This document shows, piece after piece, positions 45,994 to 55,059 of a DNA stretch of 64,000 nt. This DNA comes from Stenotrophomonas sp. ATCM1_4 (GTDB lineage: Bacteria > Pseudomonadota > Gammaproteobacteria > Xanthomonadales > Xanthomonadaceae): NCBI RefSeq assembly GCF_004348115.1, contig NZ_QPFB01000001.1, forward strand, positions 969,978 to 1,033,977. Reading direction: 5' to 3'. Under the pieces are notes generated by a model, which worked only from the letters and a program-made list of their open reading frames with translations, was not told the DNA's origin and ran no database searches. A program made the position numbers and the translations under genes. Positions within the stretch are counted from its first letter, which is position 1. The number at the start of each line of letters is the position of its first letter.

Positions 45994-46782
45994 GTGGCCG
46001 TTGCTGGCCACTGGTTTCCTTTCCATCGCGCAATCCCCATTCCAAGGAATCGTCCCATCCGTACGCACGCATACCCCGCAATCCGAGCCATTTCCGTGGC
46101 AATGGCGCTGGCGTTCGTGAGCATCGGCGTGGCCAGCGCCAAGGATGACGTGGCACCGCCGGTTGCCGCGGTCGACCAGCTGCCGCCGGGCCAGGCCGTG
46201 TCCGACACGGTGATTGAACTCGCAGGCTGGGTTGTCGCCAGCAAGGACAACCAGGGCTATCCGTTCGCGATCATGGACAAGGCCGCTGCACAGGTCCTCG
46301 TGTTCGGCGGCGATGGCCGTCTTCGTGGTGCAGCACCCGCCCTGTTCGGTTCGGCGACCGGCGATCACACCGCGCCCGGCGTCGCCGGCCTCGCGCTTCG
46401 TGAGATCCCGGGCCGGGACCGCACCACGCCCGCCGGTCGCTTTGTGGGTGGCTTCGGCCCCTCGATCGACGCCGGGCGAGTCCTGTGGGTGGACTACGAC
46501 TCCGCGGTTTCCATCCATCCCACGGCCACCGGTGTGCCGGCCGAACGGCGTGCCGAGCGTCTGGCTTCGCCTTCCCCGGACGACAACCGGGTCACCCACG
46601 GCTGCATCAACCTCTCGCCCGAATTCTACGAACAGATCGTCCGCACGACGTTCGAGCGGGGCGGGGTGTTCTACATCCTGCCGGACAAGGCATCGCTGGC
46701 CGAAACCTTCCCGGAGTTCGCGCAAAGCCGTGCAACGGCGCCGCACGACGACGGCAAGCGCGAACGGTCCGCGGGCCGATAA
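45994..46782 (+). CDS. L,D-transpeptidase (YkuD domain)
   Basis: L,D-transpeptidases cross-link peptidoglycan or tie lipoproteins to it. The product has a hydrophobic export segment (VAMALAFVSIGVASA) and a YkuD domain with a conserved His in VSIHPTATG and the catalytic Cys in RVTHGCINLS. The start is unclear: GTG at 45994 gives 262 aa with a long 49-residue leader; an ATG at 46102 gives a short one that lacks the basic part. A Lpp-like gene lies just upstream. Confidence 0.85.
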   Translation: MAVAGHWFPFHRAIPIPRNRPIRTHAYPAIRAISVAMALAFVSIGVASAKDDVAPPVAAVDQLPPGQAVSDTVIELAGWVVASKDNQGYPFAIMDKAAAQVLVFGGDGRLRGAAPALFGSATGDHTAPGVAGLALREIPGRDRTTPAGRFVGGFGPSIDAGRVLWVDYDSAVSIHPTATGVPAERRAERLASPSPDDNRVTHGCINLSPEFYEQIVRTTFERGGVFYILPDKASLAETFPEFAQSRATAPHDDGKRERSAGR

Positions 46783-46983
46783 GCGCGTCAACGCGTTGTC
46801 GTTGGCGTGCCCGCTAGCGGCGCGCTTAAGTAGCGTTGCGGGTTGCCCTGACTCCGGCCTTGCGGCCCACGCTGCAGGCTCGTTCAGGCTGCTTCAGCGG
46901 AGCAGTATGTCCCGTTGAAATGCCTGCATCCCCACGCCAAATCTGCGCTGGGATTCGCGTATCGGTGGCAGTATCCTGCTTGC

Positions 46984-47058
46984 ATGCGCCTGCTCGTCCT
47001 GGAAGATCAATCCGATTTGCGCGAATCCGTTGCGGGCTGGTGTCGGCCGCCGGGTTGA
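46984..47058 (+). pseudogene. Truncated response regulator N-terminus
   Basis: The frame starts MRLLVLEDQSDLRESVAGW, which is the first strand and acidic pocket (Glu-Asp) of an OmpR-type receiver domain. It then breaks into CRPPG and a stop. The phospho-acceptor Asp, the rest of the receiver and the DNA-binding domain are gone, as is any partner kinase. The following frame encodes membrane-type sequence, so the break looks like a deletion junction near 47040. Confidence 0.65.
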
Positions 47059-47066
47059 TCGTTGCG

Positions 47067-47303
47067 GTGACGCATGTGCCTGTCCATCAAAGCGATGGTT
47101 CCGGGCCCGACGGCGTCGTCATCCTGCTCTACCTGTCACTTTGGCCCGTTGCTCTACTGCTGGTGCACTCCGCCTTGCTGGCATGCCTGGTACGGGACAG
47201 GAACCCGGCAACGCTCATGCAAGGCCGCTGGGGTCTTTCCCTGCATGGCGTTCTGGGTGCCGGCTTCTTCCTCTACGCGCTGCACCTGTTCCATCCGGGC
47301 TGA
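47067..47303 (+). CDS. Possible small membrane protein or fragment
   Basis: A 78-codon frame from GTG 47067 gives two or three hydrophobic segments: VVILLYLSLWPVALLLVHSA, then GVLGAGFFLYALHLFHPG. No ribosome-binding site is clear and no family is recognised. The frame is open upstream through the response-regulator remnant in another frame. It may be the tail of a membrane protein (for example a sensor or transporter) cut by the same deletion. Confidence 0.35.
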   Translation: MTHVPVHQSDGSGPDGVVILLYLSLWPVALLLVHSALLACLVRDRNPATLMQGRWGLSLHGVLGAGFFLYALHLFHPG

Positions 47304-47491
47304 TTGCCGCACGGATGTTATCCAGTGGGATGAGGGCGGACGGGCCTGAATGCTGGCACGGATCACCCTCCGTCGTGCCTGGGTTTGGCCGGCGAAATCC
47401 GTCCCGGCAAGCACCGGGAATCGTTCACATGGGCTGATCTATAGTCCGCGCCGTGACGCCGCGTGGCGCGGCCTGGACAGGAGGTTTCCTC

Positions 47492-47839
47492 ATGAAAGCT
47501 GGACGTTTGCTGGGCATGGCATTGACCGCTGCGGGGGTGTTGGCTGTTGCTCCTGCCTGGGCGGATCCGCCCCATCATGCGCGGGGCAACGGCCCGCCAC
47601 CCCACGCGGGCGGGCCGCACAACCGTGATGCACCGCCGCCGGGCTGGCAGAAGAAGGCATGGCGTCGTGGCGATCGCCTGGCCTGGGCGGAAGTCGACCG
47701 CCGCTACTGGGTGGAGGATTACGACCATTACCACCTGCGTGATCCGGGCCGCGGGGAACGTTGGGTGCGTCAGTCCGATACCGAGTACCTGCTGGTGGAG
47801 ATCGCGACTGGGCTGATCATCGACGCGCTGCATCGCTGA
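47492..47839 (+). CDS. RcnB family periplasmic protein
   Basis: The 115-aa product has a signal peptide (MKAGRLLGMALTAAGVLA, cut after AWA), then a His/Pro/Gly-rich part (DPPHHARGNGPPPHAGG) that could bind metals. The RcnB-type domain has YDHYHLRDPGRGERWVRQ and YLLVEIATGLIIDAL. In E. coli RcnB is a periplasmic protein for nickel/cobalt balance. No RcnA exporter is nearby, so the metal link is inferred. ACAGGAGG precedes the ATG at 47492. Confidence 0.82.
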   Translation: MKAGRLLGMALTAAGVLAVAPAWADPPHHARGNGPPPHAGGPHNRDAPPPGWQKKAWRRGDRLAWAEVDRRYWVEDYDHYHLRDPGRGERWVRQSDTEYLLVEIATGLIIDALHR

Positions 47840-47854
47840 GCCGTGACTTCGTGG

Positions 47855-47895
47855 AAGGGGCTTCCGGGCGTTGGAATCGCCCGGGAGCCCCTTTT
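47855..47895 (+). terminator. Rho-independent terminator of the RcnB-like gene
   Basis: GGGGCTTCCGGGCG pairs with CGCCCGGGAGCCCC around a 7-base loop and is followed by TTTTTT. It lies 15 bases past the stop. Confidence 0.92.
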
Positions 47896-48069
47896 TTGTT
47901 GCCTGTCCCCGCATCGGCAGTGATTCCCGGGGCGAAGGGCAACTGGCCGGTCCGCGTCCGCAGTGCCGCCGGGCTGGGATTTCATCCCCGCGTACGGTTA
48001 CCTTCTGCGGGTAACCCCGAAGCTGGTGTCTGCACGTTCAATCTCCCGGTCCCTGGATGGAGCATCGAG

Positions 48070-50958
48070 ATGGTCCCGAAATGTTGGCATTGGTGTCTGG
48101 GTTGGGTGGCGTGGCTGGGCGTGCTGGCTGGGCCTGCAGATGCACAGCAGGCGTGGCGTGCCCCGCCGCTGATCAGCGTGGCCAAGGCCGAGCAGCCGAT
48201 CCAGCTGCTGCGCGCGAGCATCGAGGGGGAAGTGCAGGCCGGGGTGACGCAGACCCGCATCGAGCTTGAGTTCCGCAACCCCAACCGGCGGGTGATGGAA
48301 GGGGAGTTGCAGTTCCCGCTGGCCGATGGTCAGCAGGTCACCGGCTTTGCGCTGGACATCGACGGGGACCTGCGGGCCGCGGTGGCGGTGCCGAAGGAAC
48401 GCGGCCGGCAGGTGTTCGAGCAGGTGATCCGCCAGAAGGTGGACCCCGCCCTGCTGGAACAGACGGCCGGCAACCAGTTCCGGCTGCGGGTCTATCCGCT
48501 GCCCGCCGGCGGTACCCGGCGCGTGCAGTTGACGCTCCGGGATGCGATGCCGGTACGTGGTGAGGCCTGGCAATGGCGGCTGCCATTGCAGTTCGCGGTG
48601 GGGGCAGGGCAGGTACGCCTGCACCTGCAGGCATCGTCCGTGCCGCAGGGCGGCACCGATGGGTTCCGTTTCAACGGCCGTGAACTGACCTGGCAGGGCA
48701 GTGGCCGGCAACTGCCTGCCGAACTGCAGTGGCAGCTGCCGATGCAGGCGACGGCACGCATGCAGGTGGCCGCGTACGACGGCCAGCAGTACCTGCTGGC
48801 GCAAGTGCCGGTGGCGCGCCCGGGTGCGCGCCGCCTGCCCGGCCATGTCGGGCTGCTGTGGGATGCCTCTGGCTCCGCGGTGCATCGCGACCGGGCGCGG
48901 GAGTTCGCACTGCTTGATCGGTATTTCGCCGCCATGGGTGAGGGCGAGGTGCAGTTGACCGTGCTGCGTGATACCGCCGCTCCCGCGCGCCGCTTCGTGG
49001 TTCGCGGTGGTGATTGGAGCGCGCTGCGCAAGACGCTGGAACAGGAGCCGCAGGACGGTGCCAGCGGGCTGGCGGGGTGGCGCGCCGATCCGGGCGTGGG
49101 GGAGTACCTGTTGTTCAGTGACGGGTTGTTGAATTGGGGCGGCGATGCCCAGCCCAGCCTGTCCGCGAACCAGCGCCTGTTTGCGATCAGCAGCGCGGGC
49201 GCGCGTACCGACAGTGCTCGCCTGCGCGGCTGGGCCGAAGGCAATCGTGGTCGCCTGCTGTTGCTGGAGGGCGGTGATGTCGCCGCGGTTGCCGCTGAGC
49301 TGTTGTCCATGCCGGTGGACGTGGCGCTGGCCGATCCGGTGGGCCTGCGCGAAGTGGTGCTGGACCGTCGCAGTATCGGCCAGGGGTGGTTGTGGATCCT
49401 GGCGCGCAGCGATGACGACACCCCGGCATTGAAGCTGCGGGTGGGTGAAGGTGATTGGCAGAACGTGCCACTGGCAACGGACAAGGCCGATGGAGCGTTG
49501 TTGGCCGGGTTGTGGGCGCAGGCGCGGTTGCAGCAGCTGGGGACGGACCCTCGCCGCAACCGTGAGGCGATGCAGCGCTTGTCGCAGGCTTTCTCGTTGG
49601 TGAGTGAGGGGACCTCGCTGATCGTGCTGGATTCCCTGGAAGACTACCTGCGCTTTGCGATCCGGCCCCCCGCACCGATGCGGGCGGAGTACGAACAACG
49701 TTTCGCCCGGCAGGTGGCCGACCGCGATGCCGCGCGCAGGTCGCACCTGGATGCGGTCGCCGCGCAGTGGAAGGAGCGCGAGCAATGGTGGAACCGGCGT
49801 TGGCCGAAGGATGCCCCGCCGAAGGCGGCTGGACCGGATGCGCGCCAGCGGGTGGCGTATGCCGAAGCCCCCGCGCCAGCGGCGGCCATGGCTCCCCCGA
49901 GGCCTTCAATGCTGCCGCCTCCGCCTCCGCCTTCACCGCCGACGGACCTGGCCGCTGAAGTCGCCGATGGCGCCAGCCTGGACAGGGTCGTGGTGAGCGC
50001 TGCCTCGGCCAACGCGGCACCGGCGGCCGAGGCAGCTGCCAACGACGGCGCGCTGGAGATCCGGCTGGCTGCCTGGGTGCCGGATTCGGAAGCAGCCAAA
50101 CGCTTGCGCAACGGGCCGTCCAGCACGCTGTACGCGCGCTACCTGGCCGAACGCGCCGCCAATGCCGACAGCAGTGCGTTCTTCCTCGACGTGACCGACC
50201 TGCTGCTCGCCGCTGGGCAGAAGCCGCTGGCGCTGCGGGTGCTGTCCAACCTGGCGGAGATGGACCTGGACAACCGCCACCTGCTGCGCGTGCTGGGCTA
50301 CCGCCTGATGCAGGCCGGCGAGCCGGCATTGGCGGTGCCGGTGTTTGAACAGGTGCGGGTGATGGCCGAGGACGAGCCGCAGAGCTTCCGCGACCTCGGC
50401 CTGGCGCTGGAGGCCAGTGGGCAGGCACAGGCGGCATTGCAGCCGCTGTACGAGGTGGTGCAGCGCGAATGGGACTCGCGTTTCGACGGCGTGGCGTTGA
50501 TCGCGCTGGATGAGCTGACCAACCTGGTCGCCCGAAGCCGCACCCCGCTGGACGTGCAGATGATCGACCCACGCCTGCGCAAGGCGATGCCGCTGGACCT
50601 GCGCGTGGTGCTGGCCTGGGACAGCGACAACAGCGACATGGACCTGTGGGTGACCGACCCCAATGGCGAGCGCGCGTACTACGGCAATCGCCTGACCCGC
50701 CAGGGCGGGCAGATGTCGCAGGACTTCACCGGGGGCTACGGGCCCGAGCAGTTCTCGTTGCGCGATGCCAAGCCCGGCATCTACAAGGTTGAAGCCAACT
50801 ACTTCGGCAGCCGCGAACAGCTGGTGACCGGTTGGGCGACGTTGATGCTGCGCCTGAGCACGCATTGGGGCACGCCGGGGCAGCAGGACAAGGCGGTGAC
50901 GATGCGGTTGAGCGAAACCGAATCCACGGTGCTGGTGGGCGAGTTCGAAGTGCGCTGA
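48070..50958 (+). CDS. Large exported VIT-VWA-DUF2135 protein
   Basis: The 962-aa product has a signal peptide (VAWLGVLAGPADA). A VIT domain covers about 35-180 (RIELEFRNPNRRVMEGELQF, LPAGGTRRVQLTL). A von Willebrand A domain from about 255 has an intact metal site start DASGS at 265-269. A Pro-rich linker is near 615-630, and a TPR-like helical part at 690-810. The C-terminal domain (VLAWDSDNSDMDLWVTDPNG) fits DUF2135/YfaP. It probably works at the cell surface or periplasm in protein contacts; the role is unknown. The start at 48070 is set by the signal peptide. Confidence 0.85.
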   Translation: MVPKCWHWCLGWVAWLGVLAGPADAQQAWRAPPLISVAKAEQPIQLLRASIEGEVQAGVTQTRIELEFRNPNRRVMEGELQFPLADGQQVTGFALDIDGDLRAAVAVPKERGRQVFEQVIRQKVDPALLEQTAGNQFRLRVYPLPAGGTRRVQLTLRDAMPVRGEAWQWRLPLQFAVGAGQVRLHLQASSVPQGGTDGFRFNGRELTWQGSGRQLPAELQWQLPMQATARMQVAAYDGQQYLLAQVPVARPGARRLPGHVGLLWDASGSAVHRDRAREFALLDRYFAAMGEGEVQLTVLRDTAAPARRFVVRGGDWSALRKTLEQEPQDGASGLAGWRADPGVGEYLLFSDGLLNWGGDAQPSLSANQRLFAISSAGARTDSARLRGWAEGNRGRLLLLEGGDVAAVAAELLSMPVDVALADPVGLREVVLDRRSIGQGWLWILARSDDDTPALKLRVGEGDWQNVPLATDKADGALLAGLWAQARLQQLGTDPRRNREAMQRLSQAFSLVSEGTSLIVLDSLEDYLRFAIRPPAPMRAEYEQRFARQVADRDAARRSHLDAVAAQWKEREQWWNRRWPKDAPPKAAGPDARQRVAYAEAPAPAAAMAPPRPSMLPPPPPPSPPTDLAAEVADGASLDRVVVSAASANAAPAAEAAANDGALEIRLAAWVPDSEAAKRLRNGPSSTLYARYLAERAANADSSAFFLDVTDLLLAAGQKPLALRVLSNLAEMDLDNRHLLRVLGYRLMQAGEPALAVPVFEQVRVMAEDEPQSFRDLGLALEASGQAQAALQPLYEVVQREWDSRFDGVALIALDELTNLVARSRTPLDVQMIDPRLRKAMPLDLRVVLAWDSDNSDMDLWVTDPNGERAYYGNRLTRQGGQMSQDFTGGYGPEQFSLRDAKPGIYKVEANYFGSREQLVTGWATLMLRLSTHWGTPGQQDKAVTMRLSETESTVLVGEFEVR

Positions 50959-50980
50959 GCACCGCCGATGGCGACAAAAG

Positions 50981-51007
50981 AACGGGGCCGGCAATGCCGG
51001 CCCCGTT
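50981..51007. terminator. Bidirectional terminator
   Basis: A perfect 12-bp stem (AACGGGGCCGGC) with loop AAT lies between the convergent VIT/VWA and PPC genes; the minus strand continues CTTTTG. Confidence 0.88.
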
Positions 51008-51025
51008 CGTATCCTGCCGCGCTGG

Positions 51026-52372
51026 TTACTTGCGGCGTGCCAGCAGGCGGTAACCGCCGGTGGCGTTGGAGTCGTAGCTGTGCGCGAGCAGCACGTAACG
51101 GCCGGCGTCCAGCTCCACTTCCAGCGACGGATCCAGGCTGCTGTCGCTGTCGTCCTGCTGGGCGACTTCCTCGCCGTTGCGCATCAGCGTGAGCATGCCG
51201 TCCAGGCCACCGATGCCGGTCATGCTGATCACGTAGGTACCCTTGCGCGGGATCTCCAGCGTGTACAGGTCGCGGTTGCCCGGGCGCAGCTGGCCCTGCA
51301 CTTCGCGGCCGAGCTTGAGTTCCGGGCGGGCGGAGCCTTCCGGTGCGGCGGTGGTGGTGGTGGCGAGCTGGAACACGCCGCCACGGCCGTTCACCGAACG
51401 CACCGAGACGTTGTACTGGCCGGCATCGAGCACCTGGGTCAGGCGCGAGTTGGTGCCATTGCCGGCACCGTCGTCGTCGCTCAGCACCAGGTCGCCGCCC
51501 TGCACGGTCAGCAGTGTGTCGAAGTCACGGCTGCTGGCATCGAACTGGACGCGGCGGGTTTCCGGCAGGGTCATCACGAAGCTGCGGGTGACGTCGCCGG
51601 TGACGAAACTGCTGGTCGAGCCGTCCACCGGCAACGCGCTGCCGTCCTCGAAGACCAGGCCTTCGGGCATGTCGGCGCGCTGCACGCCCAGGTAGAACGC
51701 GCCGGAGGCTTCGCTGAAGCCGGCGGCGGTCAGGGTGTAGGTGCCGGGCTTCAACGGCGCCAGCAGGCGCGAGTTGAGCTGGTTGCCGCCGTCGTCGTCT
51801 TCCATGCTCACGCCGTTGCCGCTCAGGGTCAGGCGTGCGTCGAACTCGTCCGACTCCAGGTCGATGGTATACAGGCCAGCCTGTTCGACTTCCAGGGTGA
51901 AGGTCTTGTCGCCGCCGCGCAGCCAGTCGGTGATGCGGCGGCCGGCGGTCAACGGCTTGCCGTCGTAGGTGGCGATCGGCGCGGCCGACAGCTGGTACGG
52001 GCCGAACGCACGGGCGTCCGAGCCGCTGACGGCGACCAGGTACTGGCCGGCCTTGTCGGCGCGCATGCTCAGCGTGGTGCCGCCGTTCTCGCCGGCTTCG
52101 GTGCGGCTGATCAGGCTGTCACGCAGGAACACCGCCAGCGAGCCGTTCAGCGGGCCATCCAGCTTCAGCGAGACGGCCTGGCCGGCGGCCAGCTGCAGCG
52201 TGTACAGCTGGCTGCGGGTGCCGTCGCTGTAGTTGACCGGGGTCGAGGAGGTGATTTCGCCGTCGGCTTCACCGTTGAGGGTGAGGGAACGGGCGGGACC
52301 GGCGGCCTGAACGGGGGAATTCACGGCGGCCGCGATGGCGAGGGACAGCAGTCCTGCTGTTAGTCGCTTCAC
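51026..52372 (-). CDS. Exported protein with four PPC-like beta-sandwich repeats
   Basis: The 448-aa product has a signal peptide (MKRLTAGLLSLAIAAAV, cut after VQA). It has about four repeats of the pre-peptidase C-terminal (PPC) type, each ending in a core like GQYLVAVSG, GTYTLTAAGF, GQYNVSVRSV and GRYVLLAHSY. Three carry acidic loops before a conserved Asn/Arg: MEDDDGGNQLNSR, LSDDDGAGNGTNSR, QQDDSDSSLDPS. These loops may bind calcium. No protease domain is attached, which is unusual since PPC domains usually trail peptidases. The next gene is a paralogue. Confidence 0.78.
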   Translation of the reverse strand: MKRLTAGLLSLAIAAAVNSPVQAAGPARSLTLNGEADGEITSSTPVNYSDGTRSQLYTLQLAAGQAVSLKLDGPLNGSLAVFLRDSLISRTEAGENGGTTLSMRADKAGQYLVAVSGSDARAFGPYQLSAAPIATYDGKPLTAGRRITDWLRGGDKTFTLEVEQAGLYTIDLESDEFDARLTLSGNGVSMEDDDGGNQLNSRLLAPLKPGTYTLTAAGFSEASGAFYLGVQRADMPEGLVFEDGSALPVDGSTSSFVTGDVTRSFVMTLPETRRVQFDASSRDFDTLLTVQGGDLVLSDDDGAGNGTNSRLTQVLDAGQYNVSVRSVNGRGGVFQLATTTTAAPEGSARPELKLGREVQGQLRPGNRDLYTLEIPRKGTYVISMTGIGGLDGMLTLMRNGEEVAQQDDSDSSLDPSLEVELDAGRYVLLAHSYDSNATGGYRLLARRK

Positions 52373-52429
52373 TTCGATTTCCTTATGGATTGGTACAGGG
52401 GTGGAACAGGGGAATGGCAGGCCTCCAGC

Positions 52430-52488
52430 CCATGGCCGCCGGCAGCGGCCATGGGGCGGGACCGCCGGGGCAGGGACCCCGGCGGCAC
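52430..52488 (-). terminator. Two adjacent hairpins between the PPC genes
   Basis: CCATGGCCGC pairs with GCGGCCATGG (52430-52454). A second stem, GCCGGGG with CCCCGGC, follows near 52466-52486. They lie just past the lipoprotein gene stop on the minus strand and may limit read-through into the next gene. Confidence 0.6.
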
Positions 52489-52494
52489 GGCGCG

Positions 52495-53664
52495 TTACTG
52501 GATGACCGGCTCGGCGACGGCAGCAGCATCGGCTGCGGCGCTGGCGGCCTCTTCGGCGGCATCCTTGCGGTTGCTCGGGCCGGCCACGTCGATGGCGTCA
52601 CCGCTCAGGTCGGTGGTTTCCAGCTCGAACACGCCCTGTTGGCTGCCCAGGCTGGTGACCGCGACGATGTAACGGCCCGGACGCAGGTTCAGGGTTAGGC
52701 GCGCGTTGGTGCCGTTGCCGCCGTCATCGTTCTCTTCGTCCACGCCGGGGCCGGTGATGTGCAGCACCGAGTCGAAGCCATCGGCGATGGCATCGAACTG
52801 CACCTGGCGCGGCTTGTCCACGGTCAGCACGAAGGTGCGGCGGGCACGCGAATCCATCATCGACTGCGCGGTCTGGCCGATGGTCAGGGCGGTACCGTCA
52901 CGGGTGACCAGGTTGCCATCGGTCGCGGTCATGGCCACGCTCAGCTTGAACGAGCCGGTCTTGCCGTTCACCGAGGAGGCATCGATGGTGTACTCACCGG
53001 GCTCCAGGAAGGTGCGGATACGGGCGTTCAGGCGGCCGCCGTTGTCGTCGTCCTCCAGCTCGACGTTGCGACCGTTCAGGCGCAGGTAGGCGTCAAAGGC
53101 ACTCGATTCCAGGGTGATCGAGTACAGGCCGGCCTTGTCGACCTGCAGCTTGTACTCCTGCTTGTCGTCCATCAGCCAGTCGATGGCCTGGCTGCCCGCG
53201 CCCAGCGGCTTGCCGTCGTAGGGGACGATCTTGCTGCTCTTGAGCTTGAACGGGCCGAAGCTGTTGGAGCCGGCGCTGTTGACCGCGACCAGGTAGGTGC
53301 CGTCCTTCGGTGCGCGGAAGGCCAGGTTGACCGCGCTGCCGGAGTCACCTTCTTCCATGTCCGAGTTGCCGCTGGCGTTGGCGAGCATGGTCTGGCCGTC
53401 GAACACGGCCAGCTGGCCGTTGAGCGAGCCGCCCAGCTCCAGCGACACCGCCTCGCCGTTCTTCAGGGTGACGGTGTAGGCCTGGTGGCGGCTGCCGTCG
53501 TTGTAGTTCAGGGTGCTGCGGGAGGTGATCTCACCGGCGACGCTCTCGCCGACGGTCAGCTTGGGGTTGCTGTCGCCGCCGGCGACGCCCCCCAGCTTTT
53601 GACAGGCGGCAAGCGCAACTGTCATAGAGATCGCTGCGAACAGGCGGGCATGACGTGTGTTCAA
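52495..53664 (-). CDS. Lipoprotein with three PPC-like repeats
   Basis: The 389-aa product has a lipobox LAAC (SMTVALAACQKLGG), so it is membrane-anchored. Three PPC-type repeats share the neighbour's pattern: GTYLVAVNSAG, GEYTIDASSVNG, GRYIVAVTSLG, with acidic loops ELEDDDNGGRLNAR and ENDDGGNGTNAR. The C-terminus is an Ala-rich acidic tail. Both start candidates are TTG: 53664 is preferred as AAGGA lies seven bases before it; 53679 adds five residues. It is the first gene of the pair and a clear paralogue of the second. Confidence 0.78.
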   Translation of the reverse strand: MNTRHARLFAAISMTVALAACQKLGGVAGGDSNPKLTVGESVAGEITSRSTLNYNDGSRHQAYTVTLKNGEAVSLELGGSLNGQLAVFDGQTMLANASGNSDMEEGDSGSAVNLAFRAPKDGTYLVAVNSAGSNSFGPFKLKSSKIVPYDGKPLGAGSQAIDWLMDDKQEYKLQVDKAGLYSITLESSAFDAYLRLNGRNVELEDDDNGGRLNARIRTFLEPGEYTIDASSVNGKTGSFKLSVAMTATDGNLVTRDGTALTIGQTAQSMMDSRARRTFVLTVDKPRQVQFDAIADGFDSVLHITGPGVDEENDDGGNGTNARLTLNLRPGRYIVAVTSLGSQQGVFELETTDLSGDAIDVAGPSNRKDAAEEAASAAADAAAVAEPVIQ

Positions 53665-53840
53665 GCGTGGGTCCTTCAAGTAAGGGTGGTTTCCGTTCCC
53701 CGCGGGGGCGGGTCGGACGGGATTCTAACGGGTCCGGCGTTGTGTATTCAGCGAGAATCCTTCACACGGGCCGGGGGAGGGCTGGCTGGCCGCTTGGATG
53801 CTAGAATTCCCGGCTTGTCTGCCTTTTTCATCGACCGACC

Positions 53841-54966
53841 ATGATCGAATTGAATCCCATCCGCCAGCGAATCGCCGATCTGACCGATCGCGTGGTCTCG
53901 CTCAGGGGGTATCTTTGACTACGACGCCAAGAAAGAGCGTCTTGAAGAAGTAACCCGCGAACTCGAAAACCCCGACATCTGGAACAACCCCGAGTACGCC
54001 CAGTCGCTGGGCCGGGAGCGTTCGATGCTGGACAAGACCGTCGGCGGCATCGCCGTGGTGCTGGACGGCATGACCGAGGCCAACGAGCTGCTGGAGCTGG
54101 CCGAGAGCGAGCAGGACGAGGACACCGCGCTGGCGGTGGTCGCCGACCTGGACAAGCACCAGGTCCACATCGAGAAGCTGGAATTCCAGCGCATGTTCTC
54201 CGGCGAGATGGACGCCTGCAACGCGTTCGTCGACATCCAGGCCGGTGCCGGCGGCACCGAAGCCCAGGACTGGGCCGAAATGATGCTGCGCATGTACCTG
54301 CGCTGGTGCGAATCGCGCGGCTGGAAGGCCGAGCTGCTGGAAGTGTCCGGCGGTGAAGTGGCGGGCATCAAGTCGGCCACGTTCCGCGTGGAAGGCGACT
54401 TCGCCTACGGCTGGCTGAAGACCGAGACCGGCGTGCATCGCCTGGTGCGCAAGTCGCCGTTCGACTCGGACAACCGCCGCCACACCAGCTTCACCTCGGT
54501 GTTCGTGTCCCCGGAAGTGGATGACAGCATCGAAGTGAACATCAACCCGGCCGACCTGAAGACCGACGTGTACCGTTCCTCCGGTGCCGGTGGCCAGCAC
54601 GTCAACAAGACCGAGTCGGCGGTGCGTATCACCCACGTCCCGACCGGCGTGGTGGTGGCTTGCCAGACCGAACGCAGCCAGCATGCCAACCGCGACCGCG
54701 CGATGAAGATGCTGGCCGCCCGCCTGTACGAGCTGGAAGTGCAGAAGCGCAACGCCGAGCGCGATGCGGTGGAAGCCACCAAGTCGGACATCGGCTGGGG
54801 CAGCCAGATCCGCAATTACGTGCTCGACCAGAGCCGTATCAAGGACCTGCGTACCGGCATCGAGCGCACCGACACCCAGAAGGTGCTCGATGGCGACCTG
54901 GATGAATTCATCGAGGCCAGCCTCAAGTCCGGCCTGCAGGCCGGTGCCAAGCGCAGCGATGCCTGA
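53841..54966 (+). CDS. prfB: Peptide chain release factor 2, with programmed +1 frameshift
   Basis: RF2 ends translation at UGA and UAA. The first frame runs 25 codons from ATG 53841 to CTT TGA; the in-frame UGA is at 53916-53918. An SD-like AGGGGG at 53904 and the slippery CTTTGAC match the classical E. coli site. After the +1 shift the frame reads from 53917 to 54966, giving 374 aa. The stop-recognition tripeptide SPF is at 205-207 and the catalytic GGQ at 250-252, the same positions as in E. coli. Expression is self-regulated: low RF2 favours the shift. Annotate as a joined CDS, not a pseudogene. Confidence 0.96.
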
Positions 54967-55059
54967 TCCGGCTCCCGCGGCGGCCTCGGCCGCCGTCCGG
55001 ACCGTGGGCGGGTCCCGTCGTGGGGCCCGCCTTGCCGTCGCCGGCCGTGGGGCACGGCG

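Larger units (their letters stand above)
46783..47491. other. Long stretch without an intact gene; holds gene remnants
   Basis: These 709 bases carry a truncated response-regulator start at 46984-47058 and a short membrane-protein frame to 47303. The remainder (46783-46983 and 47304-47491) shows no coding pattern that I trust. Confidence 0.55.

Noticed and set aside
53841..53918. prfB as a broken gene because of an in-frame TGA
   Set aside because: The stop is part of the conserved programmed frameshift site with an SD-like AGGGGG upstream.
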